A stretch of 64,000 nucleotides of DNA from Parabacteroides sp. PH5-46 (GTDB lineage: Bacteria; Bacteroidota; Bacteroidia; Bacteroidales; Tannerellaceae), in the NCBI RefSeq assembly GCF_029892785.1, contig NZ_JARXXA010000003.1, positions 306,869 through 370,868 of the forward strand, given 5' to 3'. The notes under the pieces were generated by a model. The model saw nothing but the letters and a program-made list of their open reading frames with translations. It did no database searches and had not been told where the DNA came from. Shown one piece after another: positions 9,902 through 18,478 of the stretch; within the stretch, counting starts at the first letter, position 1; each line of letters begins with the position of its first letter. The position numbers and the translations under genes were made by a program.

Positions 9902-9927
9902 CTTATCTATTTACTAATATATGAAAT

Positions 9928-10230
9928 TTAAACTAATTCAGGTTCATCCGACGGTCTACCTTTTCTTTTCATGAATTGTTCGACTTCTGAAGCTTTATAA
10001 TACACTCTTCCGTCATCGTAGGTATAATATGGAAGCAGCTTCTTTTGCCGATACCGGGCAATCGTTCTTTTTGTAACTCCAAGGAGTTTACACAGATCGT
10101 GATTGTCAAGCAGCGCATCACCATCAAAACACTCTTTGAGCTTGTTCATTCTATCAAGCGTTTTGTCTATCTTGTCAAAGCGTCCTAATAGGATTTGCAT
10201 CCATTCCTCGAAACTTTTTTTATTATCCAT
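9928..10230 (-). CDS. Helix-turn-helix (MerR/excisionase-like) DNA-binding protein
   Basis: A 100-residue protein. After a charged N-terminal helix (about 1-35) comes a DNA-binding fold at about 40-92: DLCKLLGVTKRTIARYRQKK is the helix-turn-helix and VYYKASEVEQFMKRK the following wing and helix. Such proteins are common in Bacteroidota integrative elements, where several act as excisionases or regulators. The position beside broken integrases fits that origin. The two ACCTGwGTCAGGT palindromes upstream are candidate binding sites. Its exact role is unproven. Confidence 0.8.
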   Translation of the reverse strand: MDNKKSFEEWMQILLGRFDKIDKTLDRMNKLKECFDGDALLDNHDLCKLLGVTKRTIARYRQKKLLPYYTYDDGRVYYKASEVEQFMKRKGRPSDEPELV

Positions 10231-10295
10231 AATGACCTTAGAAAAATGTTACAGTGCAAAGGTCGGCAGTAAAAAGAAACGGATTTCATAGGTTA

Positions 10296-10310
10296 TACCT
10301 GAGTCAGGTA
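10296..10310. promoter_or_regulatory. Perfect palindrome TACCTGAGTCAGGTA
   Basis: A 15-base perfect palindrome 66 bases upstream of the HTH gene. A near-identical core recurs at 10460-10472, so it is a candidate operator. Confidence 0.45.
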
Positions 10311-10459
10311 CTATTTTTATTAAAAAAATTCTTATTTGACTGATTTACAGTGAGAAAAAATGAGAAATCAGATATAATACTCGGTAATTGTTGATAGAGA
10401 AGGGTATTTTTACTCGAAATAGGCTAAAAATGTGTTTGGATAACCATAAAACAAGAAAT

Positions 10460-10472
10460 ACCTGTGTCAGGT
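10460..10472. promoter_or_regulatory. Second palindrome ACCTGTGTCAGGT plus half site
   Basis: The same palindrome core as at 10296-10310 with one changed central base, followed by a half site AACTCAGGT at 10475-10483. It sits in the 336-base gap between the HTH gene and the RibD-like gene. Confidence 0.4.
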
Positions 10473-10566
10473 GCAACTCAGGTGTTTTGCAGCCACTATA
10501 TAGGCGTTTTCGCAAGGTTAAACCTTAGAGGTTGTAAGGTTTAATGTTGAAACCGGCAATACTTAG

Positions 10567-11091
10567 TTACTTTGTATATATCGTTTGGGTAATCCCATTT
10601 TGATAGCTTACATTGTTTTTTACACGCCATTCGGATTCTTTCGGATTATCGGAGAATAAAGGCGTTCCGAAGCCAAGTATCACAGGGAAACGGTTAATTA
10701 TCATTTCATCTACCATATTGTGATTCAGTAGCATTGTTAGGAGTTTACCGCTACAGGCAAGCCAGATGTCTTTTCCCTCTTCCTCCCGCAGTTTATCTAT
10801 ACTGTCAATTATATCATCTGTAATAAAGTGGATATTGTCTTTTGCATGCATGGGCATAGATGAAACCACATATACAGATTTATCCTTATAGGGCCAAATG
10901 ATATCCATACTCAGAATATTCAGATAGGAAGATTCGTCTATGATTACCGTATCTGTCGATTCAAAAAAACTCCGGTATCCATAGTCTGTCTTTTCCGGAC
11001 TTGAAAAATCTGATATCCAGTCTAAATCGCCATCAGTCCGAGCTATGTATCCGTCAAGGGAAACTACTGTATACAACTTAATTTTTTTCAT
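10567..11091 (-). CDS. Dihydrofolate reductase family (RibD C-terminal-like) protein
   Basis: A 174-residue single-domain protein. The start MKKIKLYTVVSLDGYIARTD, then GDLDWISDF, DTVIIDESSYLNIL and the nucleotide-binding EEGKDIWLACSGKLLTMLLN, mark the RibD C-terminal/DHFR-like fold. Members are NADPH-dependent reductases; most small stand-alone ones such as this have no assigned substrate. The family is often carried on mobile elements in Bacteroidota, and this copy lies between an RteC gene and an excisionase-like gene. The gene looks intact. Confidence 0.85.
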   Translation of the reverse strand: MKKIKLYTVVSLDGYIARTDGDLDWISDFSSPEKTDYGYRSFFESTDTVIIDESSYLNILSMDIIWPYKDKSVYVVSSMPMHAKDNIHFITDDIIDSIDKLREEEGKDIWLACSGKLLTMLLNHNMVDEMIINRFPVILGFGTPLFSDNPKESEWRVKNNVSYQNGITQTIYTK

Positions 11092-11122
11092 AACTTTATG
11101 ATTTAATTATACAAAAGAAAAA

Positions 11123-11279
11123 GCGTGGAGCTCGCTCATTCCGATACAGGGGCACTGGTATACCCGAAAGACGAAATTTGCAAGTCCACGCCATACTCTG
11201 TATAGCATGAACATTACACCTTTCATCTCGTCTTTCTTGAAAATTACCAGTTTTCTGTATCGAGACGTTCAGCGAACGT
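11123..11279. repeat. Compound inverted-repeat region upstream of the RibD-like gene
   Basis: CGATACAG (11142-11149), ACTGGTA (11154-11160) and GAAAGACGA (11166-11174) are matched in inverted order by TCGTCTTTC (11228-11236), TACCAGT (11245-11251) and CTGTATCG (11255-11262). A smaller stem, GCGTGGA with TCCACGC (11123-11129 and 11185-11191), and a palindrome ACGTTCAGCGAACGT near 11265-11279 add to it. No gene fits in this 269-base gap. It may be a regulatory leader or a recombination site of the old element. Confidence 0.5.
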
Positions 11280-11360
11280 TATGTTATGTACTCATGAAGT
11301 ATCTGAAATACTTCTGATTGTTACTGTTTTACACATGCAAAGATAGCACATTGAATTGAT

Positions 11361-12203
11361 TTATTTACTATCATCATCATCCATTCTCTTTTTTAGGGCT
11401 GTTATCATGCGGTTTAGATACTCAGTCCGTTCTTTTCTACCTTTTAATTCTATATATATCTGATATATGTTACTCAAATCAACATTGAACATTGTACCAA
11501 ACATAGACGCCAGTACAATAATGTCAATATTTCCATGATTGACACTTGCTAAGGTATGGATACCATAGATTATTTCACCCAAAGCATTTTTCTTATCTGT
11601 CCACATCTCATTAGAATGGAGGCCATGAATTGACTCCATGTCGTTATCCTCTTTTGTTAGTTTTGCCAATTTATTACTAATGTAAACCGTAAGCATCTCA
11701 TGCGCCAGGATTTTAGTTAGCTTAAAATCATAACATGTTGAAAAATTACTGTCTCTTTCAAAATAGAAACTATCAAGAGGCAGTTGAATATCCGGCTTTC
11801 CTCGAAGGAAATAAACATGGTCTAAGTGAGTACTTCCAGAGCGATAGTATTGATAAAAATCAAGATTAACATCAAAGAAGTATTTTATCCGGTTTTGAAT
11901 TCGTTCTAAATACAGCTTTTTATCATCAATACTGCCTGCCGGCATTCTTATTTCAATGTTATAAACTTTACTATGGTATATTAACAGGCAAAACAGTTGG
12001 GGTTTTATCTCCTTAAAAAAGTAAATTTCTTCGGAGTCTCCTTTGAAAGAATAATTGCTTATAAAGAACTTCAGTTGTTCAAAGCCTTCCTCTAACTGAG
12101 GGATAATTAGTTTTGACTTTTGCAGCATACTACATTCCATCTTCTCTATTTCTAAGATGTTCTGAAGAATATTATTCTTCAGAGTTGAAACATATTTTTC
12201 CAT
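11361..12203 (-). CDS. RteC-family regulator
   Basis: A 280-residue protein matching the RteC family by its overall pattern, including YHSKVYNIEIRMPAG, the RIQNRIKYFFDVNLDFYQYY segment, the run HLDHVYFLRGKPDIQL and the C-terminal DLSNIYQIYIELKGRKERTE. In the Bacteroides conjugative transposon CTnDOT, RteC activates the excision operon by binding inverted repeats. No transfer or excision operon remains here, so this copy is probably a relic or has been co-opted. The inverted repeats just downstream at 11123-11279 are a possible target. Confidence 0.85.
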   Translation of the reverse strand: MEKYVSTLKNNILQNILEIEKMECSMLQKSKLIIPQLEEGFEQLKFFISNYSFKGDSEEIYFFKEIKPQLFCLLIYHSKVYNIEIRMPAGSIDDKKLYLERIQNRIKYFFDVNLDFYQYYRSGSTHLDHVYFLRGKPDIQLPLDSFYFERDSNFSTCYDFKLTKILAHEMLTVYISNKLAKLTKEDNDMESIHGLHSNEMWTDKKNALGEIIYGIHTLASVNHGNIDIIVLASMFGTMFNVDLSNIYQIYIELKGRKERTEYLNRMITALKKRMDDDDSK

Positions 12204-12298
12204 GATTTCATTTTTAAATTAATGATTGAATAACAAAACATGGTAAACACACGCCAACTATCGCTGCCTGTCAAATACACTTTCCCGGGCTACAGAAT

Positions 12299-12541
12299 TT
12301 ACAATACATAACTAAGAATTGTTTTATAGAAGTAACAACTCCTAATATATATAAATAAGCCAATCCATAACATAAGGGTATTTGATAATACCGGGCTATT
12401 ATTTTGCAAAAGACTCGTTGGCGTTAGATAACTACAAAAGCAAGTATAGCGTCCTATACAAGTTTTGATGTTATCGTTATAGTTACCGGTCTTTGTTTTC
12501 TTTGCTATTTTTAGATAAAAAAAAATTTTATTTTCACTCAT
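12299..12541 (-). CDS. Uncertain 80-residue ORF
   Basis: An 80-residue frame starting MSENKIFFYLKIAKKTKT with a hydrophobic stretch at about 56-72 (LMLWIGLFIYIRSCYFY). I recognise no family. Composition is like AT-rich noncoding DNA, so it may not be a gene. The surroundings, 12204-13023, show no other coding frame. Confidence 0.15.
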   Translation of the reverse strand: MSENKIFFYLKIAKKTKTGNYNDNIKTCIGRYTCFCSYLTPTSLLQNNSPVLSNTLMLWIGLFIYIRSCYFYKTILSYVL

Positions 12542-12860
12542 TTTAAATGTTTCGTCAAGTGAGTTTTTGAGTAAATTTTTTTAGTGATAAGTCTACATTC
12601 TTCTTAAAGAATTTACTAAAAGAAGATTAATATGCAAATCCCATATTAAAACTTACCCCCCCTGAATGGTTAGATTAGTGTGAGCTAAAAGTATTTTTAT
12701 TTCTAATATAATAAATCCTGTTATCCAGGCACTTGCAGTTTTGTCACTTGTCTCTTATACCGTTTTAGTAAATATGGAGTAACAAAAAGTTTATACTCTA
12801 CTTTTATCTGTGTACTTTTATCCTTTTCTATAAATCCATTAGATTAAAATTCACTTCTAT

Positions 12861-12927
12861 TGTAATGAAAGTAAGAAAAGGACAAGAAGAAGAGCTAAGT
12901 ACTATTCTTGTCCTCTTCGAACTTATT
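12861..12927 (-). terminator. Conserved hairpin element, copy A (after flavodoxin)
   Basis: Read on the minus strand from 12927, 43 of the first 49 bases match the element at 46875-46947. The stem GGACAAGAA pairs with TTCTTGTCC, followed by a U-rich tract. In the other copy one A-T pair is replaced by G-C, which suggests the RNA stem is selected. It lies 97 bases after the flavodoxin stop, the same relative position as the other copy. It may be a terminator or a small repeated element. Confidence 0.6.
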
Positions 12928-13023
12928 CGTTCAGTAGATTAAAGTAAGCCAGATCAGATTCCAATCCCTAATTACTATTTACATAAGATTCCATACAGCC
13001 TTAAACTGTCAGTTTGTTCATTA

Positions 13024-13530
13024 TTACATATTGAAATCTTGCTTTAACTGAATTACCCAACTTTTGATTCTTGTTTCTGTCTTGTCAGATTCATTATCTT
13101 CATCGATTGCTAAACCACAAAAATAACCGTCTTTCTCAGATGCGGAAGAATCAAATGAATAACCTGATATATCAACATTATTTCCAACTAATACAGCTCC
13201 CGCTTTTTGAACTGCATCTGCAAGCTGTCCGATTGCATCACAAAATGTATCGGAATAAGAAGATGAATCGCCTGTACCAAATACAGCAATATTTTTTCCA
13301 TTTAGGTTTAACTTTTCCAATTTACTAATATCCCAGTCATCTTGAATATCGCCAAGTCCCCATGTAGATGAACCAAGCAATAAATATTCATAATCAAGTA
13401 TTTTTTCCAATTGGCTTCTCCCTATATCATAAACATCTTCTTTGTTTATATCTAAGTTTTTAGCTATTTCTTCTGCAATTCGTTGTGTGTTCCCCGAACT
13501 GGAACCATAAAAAAGTCCTATCCTTTTCAT
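13024..13530 (-). CDS. fldA: Flavodoxin (long-chain)
   Basis: A 168-residue flavodoxin, the length of long-chain types. The FMN phosphate loop is GLFYGSSSGNTQRIAE at residues 5-20, and the isoalloxazine-contacting loops are STWGLGDIQDDW near 55-66 and GTGDSSSYSDTFCDA near 86-100. It is a cytoplasmic one- or two-electron carrier that can replace ferredoxin. Useful partners in this window are PFOR as electron donor and the Hcp/RIC repair system as possible acceptors. It is 140 bases after NDH-2 on the same strand. Confidence 0.93.
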   Translation of the reverse strand: MKRIGLFYGSSSGNTQRIAEEIAKNLDINKEDVYDIGRSQLEKILDYEYLLLGSSTWGLGDIQDDWDISKLEKLNLNGKNIAVFGTGDSSSYSDTFCDAIGQLADAVQKAGAVLVGNNVDISGYSFDSSASEKDGYFCGLAIDEDNESDKTETRIKSWVIQLKQDFNM

Positions 13531-13670
13531 AATATTTCTTATTTAAATTTTACTGATTATTAGGATTATAGCTATAATAAACCAGAATCAATATTAGTTA
13601 AAAACAGTACTGTTATGATTTAGCGTTTATCTTAGCTTTACATTTATTATTTACTAAATATATCTTTTCT

Positions 13671-14990
13671 TCAATGTGATTTAACTTCACATATTTCACG
13701 TTCTTGTATTTCCTTTGTTTTTCGCGCATACACAATCAAGCGAATAGAGTGTCCATAAGTAATATAGTCCCATATCCAACCAAAAAATATAGATATTTTG
13801 TTTCGGATACCCAATATAGACCGTAGGTGGACAACAAGCCAAAGAATCCATGCAAACCAACCCTGTATCTTCAACTTTCCTAATTCGGCGACAGCTTTGT
13901 TTCTACCAATAGTAGCCATAGCCCCCAAATCCTTATATCGAAAGGCTTTTGGTTGCTCTCTGCTCAGCATACATTTTAGATTTTTGGCAAGAAGGGTAGC
14001 TTGCTGTATTGCTACTTGTGCCAATTGTGGGTGTCCATTTGGATAGTTAATATCTGTGGTTTGAAGACATTGGTCGCCAATAGCATATATGTTGTTAAAA
14101 CCTTTTACTCTGTTATATTCATCTACTTGTATTCTTCCTCCTCTCCCTAATATTGATTTTTCAAGATTATCAATAGGAACTGCACTTACTCCACTGACCC
14201 ATATAAAGGAACGTGTTGAAATTTTAGTTCCGTCTTCTAATATAACTTTACGATCCTCGTAAGCTATTACTTTTTTGTTGAGTATAATATTTACTCCCAT
14301 CTTACGCAAGAATTTTTCAGAAGCGGCTGATGATTCTTTTGACATACCCGATAATACCCGATCTCCAGCCTCAATAAGATATATGTTCAACACCTTATTA
14401 TCCATTTCTGGATAATCTTTAGGTATCACTAATTTCTTCATCTCGGCAATGGCACCTGCAATTTCTACCCCGGTAGCTCCCGCCCCAACAATAACAATAT
14501 TGAGAAGTTCTTGTCTTTCTTCTTCTGTGGTACAAGTAATCGATCTTTCAAAATTAGAAAGCAAAGTATTTCGTAAACCCATCGCTTCCGATACGTTTTT
14601 CATCGGTATAGCCTCTGCTTCGATTGTTTTGTTACCAAAATAATTTGTTATTGTACCTGCTGCAAAAACAATATAATCATATTCTATCTTACCTATCGAA
14701 GTCAAAATCATGTTCTTTTCGGGAAAAACAGCTCTTACTTCAGCCATACGAAAATGAATATCTTTCCTTCCCTGAATTATTTTTCGGAAAGGAAAAGATA
14801 TTGCTGATTGATTAATCCCAGCCGATGCAACCTGATATATAAGAGGTAAAAACTGATGGTAATTATTTTTATCTACCAAAACAATCTGGAAATATGAATT
14901 CTTTAGTTTATTGGCTAGTTTGAGTCCTCCAAAACCACCCCCTACAATAATTACTCTTTTTTTATCAGTCTTTGGTATATTGAATCCCAT
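13671..14990 (-). CDS. ndh: Type II NADH:quinone oxidoreductase (NDH-2)
   Basis: A 439-residue FAD-dependent oxidoreductase. The FAD-binding GGGFGGLKLANKLK is at about residues 17-30 and the NAD(P)-binding VIVGAGATGVEIAGAIAEM at about 164-182. AIGDQC near 318 closes the FAD site, and a hydrophobic C-terminal part (GWFAWILWLVVHLRSILG) is the usual membrane anchor. NDH-2 passes electrons from NADH to quinone without pumping protons. It begins 13 bases after the RIC gene and is probably in one operon with hcp1 and RIC. It could feed quinol to the nitrate reductase encoded at 29.8-36.2 kb (inference). Confidence 0.92.
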   Translation of the reverse strand: MGFNIPKTDKKRVIIVGGGFGGLKLANKLKNSYFQIVLVDKNNYHQFLPLIYQVASAGINQSAISFPFRKIIQGRKDIHFRMAEVRAVFPEKNMILTSIGKIEYDYIVFAAGTITNYFGNKTIEAEAIPMKNVSEAMGLRNTLLSNFERSITCTTEEERQELLNIVIVGAGATGVEIAGAIAEMKKLVIPKDYPEMDNKVLNIYLIEAGDRVLSGMSKESSAASEKFLRKMGVNIILNKKVIAYEDRKVILEDGTKISTRSFIWVSGVSAVPIDNLEKSILGRGGRIQVDEYNRVKGFNNIYAIGDQCLQTTDINYPNGHPQLAQVAIQQATLLAKNLKCMLSREQPKAFRYKDLGAMATIGRNKAVAELGKLKIQGWFAWILWLVVHLRSILGIRNKISIFFGWIWDYITYGHSIRLIVYARKTKEIQEREICEVKSH

Positions 14991-15003
14991 AGTCTATATT
15001 AAA

Positions 15004-15738
15004 CTAAAAATTGAAAGATAATTGTATTTGTATTGCAGCCGGAAATACAATATTATTTTCCAAATGAATATGATGATGCAGATTTTCTTCAAACTCATTC
15101 AATTGGTTCAACACCAATCTGTAACTTTCGCAAGCATCGTCTGGAGCTAAATATGTATTTGTCAATCTTGATATCTCACGAAAACGGCTACCTTCGGTAT
15201 CATGCTCACTCATCATTACTGCAATTGGCTGTTCTACACCTCCACAGTGGAAAAAAGGCAATGGTTTCCGTGAAGAATATGCTTCATGCATCTCGTATAT
15301 ATAAGGGAATAGTATTTGCTCTTCTTTATTAAGATGTTCATTAAGATCCGTCAAAGAGGCGTCGAAAAGAGCCTTCACTTCATACAGCGAATTGTATTTA
15401 TTTCCGTGAACGTCACAGACCTTATTCAACAATTCTTGTATTCCTCTTCCATTCTTTCGGATATAACGATGATGGTGTTTTATAATAAAGTCAACTAAGA
15501 GGTCTATATCCCAAGTCTTAAAGTCCATTGTTTTATCTACAAAAGGTTCTGTTTCCCCTAATTTTTTTAATACATCTTTTATATCTATTCCTTGTGCATT
15601 ACATGCGTTAGATAGTGAAACATCGCCTCTACAGCAGAAATCTATTCCAAAATCATTAAATACTTTAGAGTTATCAAACTTGTCGGCCACTATTTGACCG
15701 ACAGTCATATCTTTATAATTCTTGTTCATTTTATACAA
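15004..15738 (-). CDS. Iron-sulfur cluster repair di-iron protein (RIC/YtfE/ScdA)
   Basis: A 244-residue protein. The N-terminal ScdA_N domain (about 5-70) carries the hallmark FCCRG with adjacent Cys35 and Cys36. The hemerythrin-like di-iron domain (about 85-240) has the histidine and glutamate ligands visible in IIKHHHRYIRKN, LNKEEQILFPYI, MSEHDTEG and HHHIHLENNIVFP. The family repairs iron-sulfur clusters damaged by nitric oxide or peroxide. MNKNYK, three codons in, is an alternative start. It lies between hcp1 and ndh on the same strand with small gaps, so it is probably under the operator at 17534-17549. Confidence 0.93.
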   Translation of the reverse strand: MYKMNKNYKDMTVGQIVADKFDNSKVFNDFGIDFCCRGDVSLSNACNAQGIDIKDVLKKLGETEPFVDKTMDFKTWDIDLLVDFIIKHHHRYIRKNGRGIQELLNKVCDVHGNKYNSLYEVKALFDASLTDLNEHLNKEEQILFPYIYEMHEAYSSRKPLPFFHCGGVEQPIAVMMSEHDTEGSRFREISRLTNTYLAPDDACESYRLVLNQLNEFEENLHHHIHLENNIVFPAAIQIQLSFNF

Positions 15739-15817
15739 CTTTTTTATATATTACTTTATCTCTCCTGAATTAACAATATGGAATTATAATTACCACAGAG
15801 TTATAGTTTAGATAGAT

Positions 15818-17464
15818 TTATGCCAAGAATATCTTCATATCTTCATCTACTGTGGTAATAGTGCTAAGACCAAAGTTATCAGCCAGTACTTTTAGTATAT
15901 TAGGTGAGAAGAATGCGGGTATTGTAGGTCCTGTATGAATATTCTTAACACCGAGTGAAAGGAGAGCCAATAGGACGATTACTGCTTTTTGTTCGTACCA
16001 AGCTATGTTGTAAGCTATTGGTAGTTCATTTATATCATCTAGTCCAAAGACTTCTTTTAATTTCAAGGCGATCAATACCACTGAATAACTATCATTACAC
16101 TGTCCAGCATCCAATACACGAGGAATTCCACCAATATCACCCAACGGTAATTTATTGTATTTGTATTTTGCACAACCAGCTGTAAGAATAACTGTATCCT
16201 TCGGTAGTTTCTCCGCAAACTCGGTATAATAATTACGACTTTTTGCCCGTCCGTCACAACCACCCATCACAAAAAACTTACGAATAGCACCCGACTTAAC
16301 TGCATCTACTACTTTATCAGCAAGTGCAAATACTTGCTCATGTGCAAATCCTCCAACAATTTCACCAGTCTCGATTTCGGTAGGAGCTTTACAGCGTTTA
16401 GCATGCTCAATTAGTATCGAAAAATCTTTCGCTTGACCATCTTTACGGTCTTCGATATGAGTAAATCCACTAAACCCTGTTGTTCCGGTTGTATAAACCC
16501 TATCGACATAAGTAGCATTTGGACGAGGCGGTACGATACAGTTTGTAGTGAAAAGGATTACACCGTTGAATGTTTCAAATTCTTCATTTTGTTTCCACCA
16601 AGCATTACCATAGTTTCCTACAAAATGGCTATATTTCTTAAATACAGGATAATAGTTTGCAGGTAGCATTTCACTATGAGTATATACATCTACACCTGTA
16701 CCCTCGGTCTGCTCCAACAGGTCATGCATATCTCGTAGATCATGTCCCGAAATCAAAATGGCAGGATTATTGCGTACTCCAATATTTACTTTTGTTATTT
16801 CAGGATTACCATAGGTTGATGTGTTGGCTTTATCGAGTAAAGCCATTGCTTTTACGCCGTATTCTCCACATCTTAGTACAAGTGTAGTTAATTCTTCTAT
16901 AGAAAGATCTTGGTTAGTAGCTACTAATGCCTCTTGCATAAAGACATAAATATCATTGTCTTCATAGCCAAGATTAAATGCGTGCTCAGTATAAGCAGCC
17001 ATACCTTTTAATCCATAGGTCAGCATTTCTCGTAACGAACGGATATCCTCATTTTTTGTACGAAGGACACCTATTGTAGCTGCTTTGGCTTCTATTTCAT
17101 CTTCACTATCGCATTGCCAAGTAGCACAGTCTTTATTTAGGCAATCAACGACATCAGCTCCCAGTTGTGCAGCCAGTGAGTTTCTTAAAGTAATAGCCTC
17201 ATATGTACGTTTAATGAAACGTGTTCTATCGAAGTTGGCATTAGTGATAGTCATAAACAGTGATTCTACAATAAAACGGCCGACTTCAACTGGCACTTCT
17301 ATCCCAACTTTACGCATCTGGATTGCATAATACGAAATCCCTCGTAATAGAAATAGCTGCAAATCCTGAAGATTAGCTACATCCGGTGTCTTTCCACAAA
17401 CACCTCTTACTGTACAGCCCTCATTACGGGCAGTTTCCTGACATTGAAAACAAAACATACTCAT
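15818..17464 (-). CDS. hcp: Hybrid cluster protein / hydroxylamine reductase, copy 1
   Basis: A 548-residue Hcp. The N-terminal cysteines 5, 8, 17 and 23 (spacing C-x2-C-x8-C-x5-C) are the class I pattern of anaerobes. The hybrid-cluster ligands follow in segments such as [20 protein letters not shown] and AGQCNDSYS. Hcp reduces nitric oxide and hydroxylamine and is central to nitrosative-stress defence in anaerobes. It is closely related to hcp2 at 20257-21891 with long identical stretches. A -7 box TATGTTTG (17505-17512, minus strand) and an HcpR-like operator lie upstream. It appears to lead an hcp-RIC-ndh operon. Confidence 0.95.
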   Translation of the reverse strand: MSMFCFQCQETARNEGCTVRGVCGKTPDVANLQDLQLFLLRGISYYAIQMRKVGIEVPVEVGRFIVESLFMTITNANFDRTRFIKRTYEAITLRNSLAAQLGADVVDCLNKDCATWQCDSEDEIEAKAATIGVLRTKNEDIRSLREMLTYGLKGMAAYTEHAFNLGYEDNDIYVFMQEALVATNQDLSIEELTTLVLRCGEYGVKAMALLDKANTSTYGNPEITKVNIGVRNNPAILISGHDLRDMHDLLEQTEGTGVDVYTHSEMLPANYYPVFKKYSHFVGNYGNAWWKQNEEFETFNGVILFTTNCIVPPRPNATYVDRVYTTGTTGFSGFTHIEDRKDGQAKDFSILIEHAKRCKAPTEIETGEIVGGFAHEQVFALADKVVDAVKSGAIRKFFVMGGCDGRAKSRNYYTEFAEKLPKDTVILTAGCAKYKYNKLPLGDIGGIPRVLDAGQCNDSYSVVLIALKLKEVFGLDDINELPIAYNIAWYEQKAVIVLLALLSLGVKNIHTGPTIPAFFSPNILKVLADNFGLSTITTVDEDMKIFLA

Positions 17465-17504
17465 TATTTACTGTTTAAGTTGTTGATACTTTTTTCTTTT
17501 ATTG

Positions 17505-17577
17505 CAAACATAAAGCCTTTGATTATTTAAATCTGTGACATTTATCACGGGTGATGAAGATATTTTATCTACTTTTG
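17505..17577. promoter_or_regulatory. Divergent hcp1/crp1 promoters sharing one Crp/Fnr-type site
   Basis: The near-palindrome TGTGACATTTATCACG at 17534-17549 lies between two outward promoters. On the minus strand -7 TATGTTTG is at 17505-17512, and on the plus strand -7 TACTTTTG is at 17570-17577. If transcription starts seven bases after each box, the site centre is at about -43.5 for hcp1 and -42.5 for crp1, the usual class II activator position of Crp/Fnr proteins. Confidence 0.7.
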
Positions 17578-17594
17578 CAATAAAGATTAAGTCA

Positions 17595-18256
17595 ATGGAA
17601 AATGTAGAGTTATTTTTTTCTGTAATGTGTGTGAAAGGAAATCACCTGAAGAAATTTTATCAAGAGCTTGTACGATACCTCATACCGTAAAGAGCTACAA
17701 AAAAGGAGAGCATGTTGCATATCAGGGCGACAGGGTGGACTTTCTATATATGCTAGCCAAAGGTAAGGTTAAATCAGAAGTCGTTTCTGATCCGGGGATA
17801 ACTTTACAGATAGATGAGATTAGTGCACCTCATCCATTAGCTGCAATTTTTTTGTTCTCAAGGAATAACCATTTCCCCGTGGATGTTATAGCCTTAGAAG
17901 ATTCTGAAATAATTCTAATAACGAAAGACTCAATAGAAAAACAGATGGCTAAATGCCCTTATTTTCTTCGTGGGTTTATGGCCTTCACTTCTGACCGTGC
18001 ACTATTTTTATCAGAAAGATTGAAGATTTTTTCACTGAAAGGAATAAAAACAAAAGTAGCTTTTTATCTTTTTCGACGTGCTAAAGGTGACGAATTTGAA
18101 TTAGGCCAAAGCATTACCTCTCTTGCTAAATTTTTCAGAGTTGACAGGTCCTCTCTATCACGAGCTATATCAGGAATGGTACATGATGGAATTATTGAAT
18201 TTAAAGAAGGAAAAGGGAAGATTATTGATCGTAATGCACTGAAAAATATGTTTTAA
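17595..18256 (+). CDS. Crp/Fnr (HcpR-like) regulator, copy 1, with 5' frameshift
   Basis: The intact frame starts at GTG 17627 (209 residues). It has a cyclic-nucleotide-binding-like sensor domain (about 10-120) and a C-terminal winged HTH (SITSLAKFFRVDRSSLSRAI near 160-180). The close homologue at 23242 starts MDADLLFFCTMCREKSPKE. Here an ATG at 17595 would give MENVELFF and then the matching CNVCERKSP only if one T were removed from the T7 run at 17613-17619. So there is either a sequencing error, a decayed start or a switchable tract. Its neighbour hcp1 and the shared site point to HcpR, the nitrosative-stress regulator of Bacteroidales. Confidence 0.8.
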
Positions 18257-18452
18257 AAAAATAATTTATATATTGCATTGGTGGAAACAAGGCCTGTTTT
18301 CCACTTGTTCCTTCAATATACTCTCTAAGATACTGCCATATGGATAATTCAAAGTAAAAGGCAGATGTGTGTATTTTTATGATTTTACCCGACACTCTGC
18401 CTGACTCAGAATTCCAACTAACGTGATCGCCTATTTTAATTGTTTTATCCAT
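18222..18452 (-). CDS. DUF2945-like small protein with replaced C-terminus
   Basis: A 76-residue frame. The first 29 residues (MDKTIKIGDHVSWNSESGRV then SGKIIKIHT) match the start of the DUF2945 (TUDOR-like) family. After IHT the expected DxDxxGYxHHASEEEPQYEIKS-type continuation, known from family memory, is absent and unrelated residues follow. The 3' end overlaps the Crp gene on the other strand by 35 bases and covers a hairpin at 18281-18304. I read this as a gene whose 3' half was lost. The function of the family is unknown. Confidence 0.5.
   Translation of the reverse strand: MDKTIKIGDHVSWNSESGRVSGKIIKIHTSAFYFELSIWQYLREYIEGTSGKQALFPPMQYINYFFKTYFSVHYDQ
18281..18304 (+). terminator. Hairpin after crp1
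   Basis: GTGGAAA at 18281-18287 pairs with TTTCCAC at 18298-18304 around a GGCC-containing loop, 24 bases after the crp1 stop. The following tract is only moderately T-rich, so termination is possible but not certain. Confidence 0.4.
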
Positions 18453-18478
18453 ATCTTATTTTTGTATAGAGAGTTTAT

